From: an uncultured Pseudomonadota bacterium
GTDB taxonomy: Bacteria > Pseudomonadota > Gammaproteobacteria > Methylococcales > Methylomonadaceae
Reading direction: 5' to 3'
Assembly: GCA_903904275.1 (NCBI GenBank)
Contig: CAIVBX010000281.1
Span: 1 to 9,012, forward strand
DNA: 9,012 bases
Position numbers and translations under genes: made by a program. Numbering within the stretch: the first letter of the stretch is position 1; each line of letters opens with the position of its first letter. Shown piece after piece: positions 5,532-9,012 of this stretch. Under the pieces are notes generated by a model, which worked only from the letters and a program-made list of their open reading frames with translations, did not search any database and was not told the DNA's origin.

Positions 5532-8370
5532 TTGCCGCTTGCGCTAACAAATCAAGTTGATTTTCAGTGAAAGCGCGATAACCTTGTTGCCAATCCGAAT
5601 CTTTGGTCACTTTTGTGATTTGCACAGCCGTGACTTTATATTCAGGGCAGTTTGTTGCCCAATCGCTGTTATCCGTTGTAATTACATTTGCGCCCGATTC
5701 TGGGAAATGGAACGTGGTATAAACGACACCAGGTTGCACTCTGTCAGTCACAATCGCGTGCAACACGGTTTCACCAGCGCGGCTTTTAATACCGACCGAA
5801 TCACCATCATTGATGCCACGGTTTTGAGCATCGTGCGGGTGAATTTCCAACAAATCTTCAGGATTCCACGCTACGTTACCTGTGCGACGAGTTTGTGCGC
5901 CCACGTTGTAATGCGCCAAAATTCGACCTGTAGTCAAAATCAACGGATACATTGGAGTCACTTTTTCAATTGTTGGCACATATTCCGTCAACATGAACAA
6001 GCCTTTACCGTCATCACGCAAGAATTCTTTCGTGTGCATAACAGGCGTACCGTCAGGTGTTTCATCGTTGCAAGGCCATTGAACACTGCCTAATTCGTCA
6101 ATTTTCGAATAGCTCACGCCCGTGAAACTTGGAATTAAACTGGCAATTTCGTCCATGATTTCAGAAGGATCTGAATAATTCATTGGATAACCGAGCGCGT
6201 TTGATAACAATTGCGTCACTTCCCAATCGGCATAACCTGCAAGCGGACGCATGACTTTACGAACTGGCGAAATACGGCGTTCTGCGTTCGTGAAGGTGCC
6301 TGTTTTTTCGAGGAACGATGCACCTGGTAAGAAAACGTGTGCGAATTTTGCGGTTTCGTTCAAGAAAATATCTTGCACAATCACGCATTCCATTTTCTGT
6401 AACGCCGAATGAACGTGCGTAATATCTGGGTCAGATTGCGCGATGTCTTCGCCTTCGCAATATAAGCCCATGAATGTGCCATCTAACGCGGCATCGAACA
6501 TATTTGGAATTCGCAAACCTGGATTGGTGCTTAATGTTGCGTTCCACGCTTTTTCAAATAAATCATGGGTTGCAGGATCAGCCACATGACGATAACCAGG
6601 CAACTCATGCGGGAATGAACCCATATCGCACGAACCTTGCACGTTGTTTTGACCGCGTAATGGATTCACACCCACGCCGTCACGTCCAATGTTGCCCGTT
6701 GCCATCGCTAAATTTGCAATGCCGATAACCGTTGTTGAACCTTGGCTGTGTTCGGTTACACCTAAACCATAATGGAATGCCGCATTTCCACCTGTTGCGT
6801 ATAAACGCGCCGCCGCTCGAATGTCAGCCGCTGGAACACCTGTAATTGATTCGGTCGCTTCTGGTGAATGACGTTCATCAGCAACAAACGTGCGCCATTT
6901 ATTGAATGAAGCCATGTCGCAACGCGCTTTCACAAATTCTTCGTCAACCAATCCTTCAGAAACCACAACATGCGCCAACGCATTCACGATTGCAACGTTG
7001 GTACTTGGACGCAATTTCAAATGGTAATCCGCTTGAATGTGTGGCGATTTCACCAAATCAATTTCTCGTGGGTCAATCACGATAAGTTTCGCACCTTGAC
7101 GCAAACGTTTTTTCATTTGCGAACCGAAAACAGGATGTCCGTCAGTGGGATTTACACCCATGACCACAATCACGTCGGCTTTCATGATGGAATCAAAATT
7201 TTGTGTACCAGAGGCTTCGCCGAGAGTTTGTTTTAACCCGTAGCCCGTCGGTGAATGGCAAACCCGCGCACAAGTATCGACGTTATTATTTCCAAAACCT
7301 GCGCGAATCAATTTTTGCACTAAATACGCTTCTTCGTTGGTGCAACGTGATGACGTTAAACCGCCAACAGATTCTTTACCGTATTTAGCTTGGATACGTT
7401 TGATTTCAGATGCTGCGTAGCTAATCGCTTCTTCCCAAGAAACTTCTTTCCATGCATCTTGAATGCTGGCGCGAATCATCGGTTTTGTGATACGGTCTTT
7501 ATGCGTTGCGTAACCGAATGCAAAACGTCCTTTCACACAAGAATGACCGTGGTTAGCTTGACCATTTTTGTCTGGCACCATGCGAATGACTTGCTCGCCT
7601 TTCATTTCGGCACGGAATGAACAACCTACGCCGCAATACGCGCAAGTTGTGATAATCGCGTGTTCAGGTTGACCGTTTTCGATGACGTTATTTTCAATCA
7701 ACGTAGCGGTTGGACACGCTTGAACGCACGCGCCACATGATACACATTCAGAACTTAAAAAATCTTGATTTTGACCTGGTGACACTTTTGAATCAAAGCC
7801 GCGTCCGTCAATCGTTAAAGCAAAAGTACCTTGTGTTTCTTCACAAGCACGCACGCAACGTTGACAAACGATACATTTACTTGGGTCAAAGGTGAAATAC
7901 GGATTTGATGTATCTTTCGTCGCGCCCAAATGGGTTTCAACAGGTTTATAACGCACTTCACGCAAACCGACTGCGCCCGCCATATCTTGTAATTCACAAT
8001 CACCGTTTGCCGCACACGTTAAGCAATCTAACGGATGGTCAGAAATGTACAATTCCATCACACCGCGACGCACGTCAGCGAGTTTTTGGTTTTGCGTAAC
8101 GGCTTTCATTCCTTCAAAAACAGGTGTCGTACATGAAGCAGGCAAACCGCGTCCGCCTTCGATTTGAACAACACACAAGCGGCATGAACCAAATGGTTCG
8201 ATGCTGTCAGTCGCGCAAAGTTTTGGAATATCAATGCCGATGCTTGCTGCCGCACGCATGACAGAAGTTCCCGCTGGAACGGTTACTTTGAAGCCGTCAA
8301 TTTCCAAATTAACTAATTCAGTGGAAGCACTTGCTGGCGTGCCGTAATCTTTGTCTTTGTCAATGCTCAT
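5524..8370 (-). CDS. fdsA: NAD-dependent formate dehydrogenase alpha subunit FdsA
   Basis: This is the catalytic subunit that oxidises formate to CO2 at a Mo (or W) bis-MGD centre and relays electrons to the NAD-reducing FdsB. The 948-aa length matches cytoplasmic FdsA enzymes (about 950-960 aa). Domains in order are: a [2Fe-2S] ferredoxin domain (Cys52, 63, 66, 80); a His-Cys [4Fe-4S] site (His112, Cys116, 119, 125); two ferredoxin-type [4Fe-4S] sites (Cys166, 169, 172, 176 and Cys209, 212, 215, 219); and the catalytic domain with its own [4Fe-4S] site (Cys243, 246, 250, 278). The active-site pair is Cys371-His372 in TCARVCHSPTGYGL, so this is the cysteine and not the selenocysteine form. 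The C-terminal molybdopterin dinucleotide domain starts near YPLILTTGRILAHYN. There is no Tat signal, in keeping with a cytoplasmic enzyme. A Shine-Dalgarno (AAGGA) supports ATG 8370. fdsB lies 15 bp upstream and fdhD overlaps the end. Confidence 0.97.
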   Translation of the reverse strand: MSIDKDKDYGTPASASTELVNLEIDGFKVTVPAGTSVMRAAASIGIDIPKLCATDSIEPFGSCRLCVVQIEGGRGLPASCTTPVFEGMKAVTQNQKLADVRRGVMELYISDHPLDCLTCAANGDCELQDMAGAVGLREVRYKPVETHLGATKDTSNPYFTFDPSKCIVCQRCVRACEETQGTFALTIDGRGFDSKVSPGQNQDFLSSECVSCGACVQACPTATLIENNVIENGQPEHAIITTCAYCGVGCSFRAEMKGEQVIRMVPDKNGQANHGHSCVKGRFAFGYATHKDRITKPMIRASIQDAWKEVSWEEAISYAASEIKRIQAKYGKESVGGLTSSRCTNEEAYLVQKLIRAGFGNNNVDTCARVCHSPTGYGLKQTLGEASGTQNFDSIMKADVIVVMGVNPTDGHPVFGSQMKKRLRQGAKLIVIDPREIDLVKSPHIQADYHLKLRPSTNVAIVNALAHVVVSEGLVDEEFVKARCDMASFNKWRTFVADERHSPEATESITGVPAADIRAAARLYATGGNAAFHYGLGVTEHSQGSTTVIGIANLAMATGNIGRDGVGVNPLRGQNNVQGSCDMGSFPHELPGYRHVADPATHDLFEKAWNATLSTNPGLRIPNMFDAALDGTFMGLYCEGEDIAQSDPDITHVHSALQKMECVIVQDIFLNETAKFAHVFLPGASFLEKTGTFTNAERRISPVRKVMRPLAGYADWEVTQLLSNALGYPMNYSDPSEIMDEIASLIPSFTGVSYSKIDELGSVQWPCNDETPDGTPVMHTKEFLRDDGKGLFMLTEYVPTIEKVTPMYPLILTTGRILAHYNVGAQTRRTGNVAWNPEDLLEIHPHDAQNRGINDGDSVGIKSRAGETVLHAIVTDRVQPGVVYTTFHFPESGANVITTDNSDWATNCPEYKVTAVQITKVTKDSDWQQGYRAFTENQLDLLAQAANV

Positions 8371-8378
8371 TTTTAGTG

Positions 8379-8383
8379 TCCTT
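8379..8383 (-). promoter_or_regulatory. Ribosome binding site of fdsA
   Basis: The minus-strand AAGGA sits in the 15-bp fdsB-fdsA gap, 8 bases before the fdsA ATG, and confirms that start. Confidence 0.7.
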
Positions 8384-8385
8384 TT

Positions 8386-9012
8386 TTAAGCGGCTTTGAT
8401 ACCAAAATCTTCAGGGAAATGATTGAGCGCACTTAGCACTGGATACGGAGTCATGCCACCCATCGCACAAAGCGAACCGTTTAACATCGTGTCGCAAAGT
8501 GAACGTAGTAACGGAATGTTTTTATCTAAATCGCGTTTTGCAACAATTTCATCCATCACTTCATAACCGCGTGTTGAACCGATTCGGCAAGGCGTACATT
8601 TTCCGCACGATTCTTCAACGCAGAATTCCATACTGTATTTTGCCATTTGTGCCATATCAACGGTTTCATCAAATGCGACAATTCCGCCATGTCCTAAAAC
8701 TGCCCAAATTGCGGCAAAGGCTTCATAATCAAGTGGCGTATCAAATTGCGATTCAGGCAAATATGAACCTAGCGGGCCGCCAACTTGAACCGCGCGAATT
8801 GGTTTGCCCGTCGCACTTCCTCCGCCAAAATCGATAAGCACTTCGCGCAATGTCGCACCAAAAGCTAATTCCACTAAACCTGCGTGTTTCAAATTTCCTG
8901 CTAATTGCAATGGCAATGTGCCGCGTGAGCGTCCCATACCGAAATCACGATAGAATTCGCCGCCTTTATCTAAAATCACTGGCACAGACGCGAGTGAAAT
9001 CACGTTATTCAC
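8386..9012 (-). CDS. fdsB: Formate dehydrogenase beta subunit FdsB (NuoF-like), 3' part
   Basis: FdsB is the diaphorase subunit: it holds FMN, an NAD(H) site and a [4Fe-4S] cluster and passes electrons from FdsA to NAD+. It is homologous to NuoF of complex I. Only the C-terminal 208-209 residues are in the window. The fragment opens with NNVISLASVPVIL, equivalent to the internal 'NNVET-L-N-P' segment of NuoF. The GTG at the window edge is therefore an internal Val codon and the gene continues past 9012; the N-terminal FMN/NAD domain is outside. The [4Fe-4S] motif ESCGKCTPCRIGS (Cys136, 139, 142 of the fragment) and the fourth ligand in SLCAMGG (Cys182) are present. The C-terminus ends in HFPEDFGIKAA. 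It precedes fdsA by 15 bp. A gamma subunit gene (fdsG, NuoE-like) is expected just beyond the window edge. Confidence 0.95.
   Translation of the reverse strand: MNNVISLASVPVILDKGGEFYRDFGMGRSRGTLPLQLAGNLKHAGLVELAFGATLREVLIDFGGGSATGKPIRAVQVGGPLGSYLPESQFDTPLDYEAFAAIWAVLGHGGIVAFDETVDMAQMAKYSMEFCVEESCGKCTPCRIGSTRGYEVMDEIVAKRDLDKNIPLLRSLCDTMLNGSLCAMGGMTPYPVLSALNHFPEDFGIKAA

Noticed and set aside
5557..6093. 178-codon open frame on the plus strand opposite fdsA
   Set aside because: It has no family-like motifs, no ribosome binding site of note, and lies fully antisense to the well-supported catalytic subunit gene. It is a shadow frame.
9010..9012. GTG at the window edge as the start of fdsB
   Set aside because: The following residues match an internal segment of NuoF/FdsB, so the gene simply runs off the window.
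1..9012. CRISPR array, tRNA, insertion sequence or defence island
   Set aside because: No regularly spaced direct repeats, cloverleaf-like segments, transposase frames or terminal inverted repeats were seen on reading both strands. The only mobile-element hint is the PLD remnant.

Overview
The window reads as a moderately AT-rich gammaproteobacterial chromosome segment. FabA and FabB together mark the anaerobic unsaturated fatty acid pathway, and TtcA aligns closely, from memory, with the Escherichia coli protein, including cysteine positions. A soluble NAD-dependent formate dehydrogenase (Fds type) with a cytochrome P460-like gene suggests a C1-, nitrogen- or sulfur-oxidising lineage such as Methylococcales or Thiotrichales. 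That placement is an inference; no rRNA or other taxonomic marker is present.

Layout of the plus strand (1-4010). The first ~96 bases do not belong with the rest: they are GC-richer (about 56% by hand count) and, on the minus strand, encode what looks like the C-terminal domain of a GreA transcription elongation factor. This abuts fabA, which has lost its first ~28 codons. fabA-fabB follow as a tight pair ending in a 13-bp perfect-stem terminator. Then come ttcA (tRNA 2-thiocytidine synthesis), a 5'-truncated remnant of a phospholipase D-family protein, and hypB (nickel-binding GTPase of hydrogenase maturation).

Layout of the minus strand (4000-9012). One operon, transcribed right to left, encodes a molybdenum/tungsten formate dehydrogenase: fdsB (3' part only, running off the window), fdsA (catalytic alpha subunit), fdhD (sulfurtransferase that activates the cofactor), a small exported cytochrome P460-family c-type haem protein, and fdsD (delta subunit). 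Genes overlap or are separated by at most 15 bases, indicating co-transcription and translational coupling. fdsD and hypB converge and overlap tail to tail by 11 bp.

How it works together. FdsA oxidises formate to CO2 at its Mo centre and passes electrons through Fe-S clusters to FdsB, which reduces NAD+; FdhD sulfurates the cofactor and FdsD is an accessory subunit. The cytochrome carries a Sec signal peptide, so it should work in the periplasm, away from the cytoplasmic dehydrogenase; its place inside the operon is the most unusual biological feature here. I see no CRISPR array, tRNA, rRNA, insertion sequence or clear novel defence system. No stretch longer than about 90 bases lacks a gene or gene remnant.
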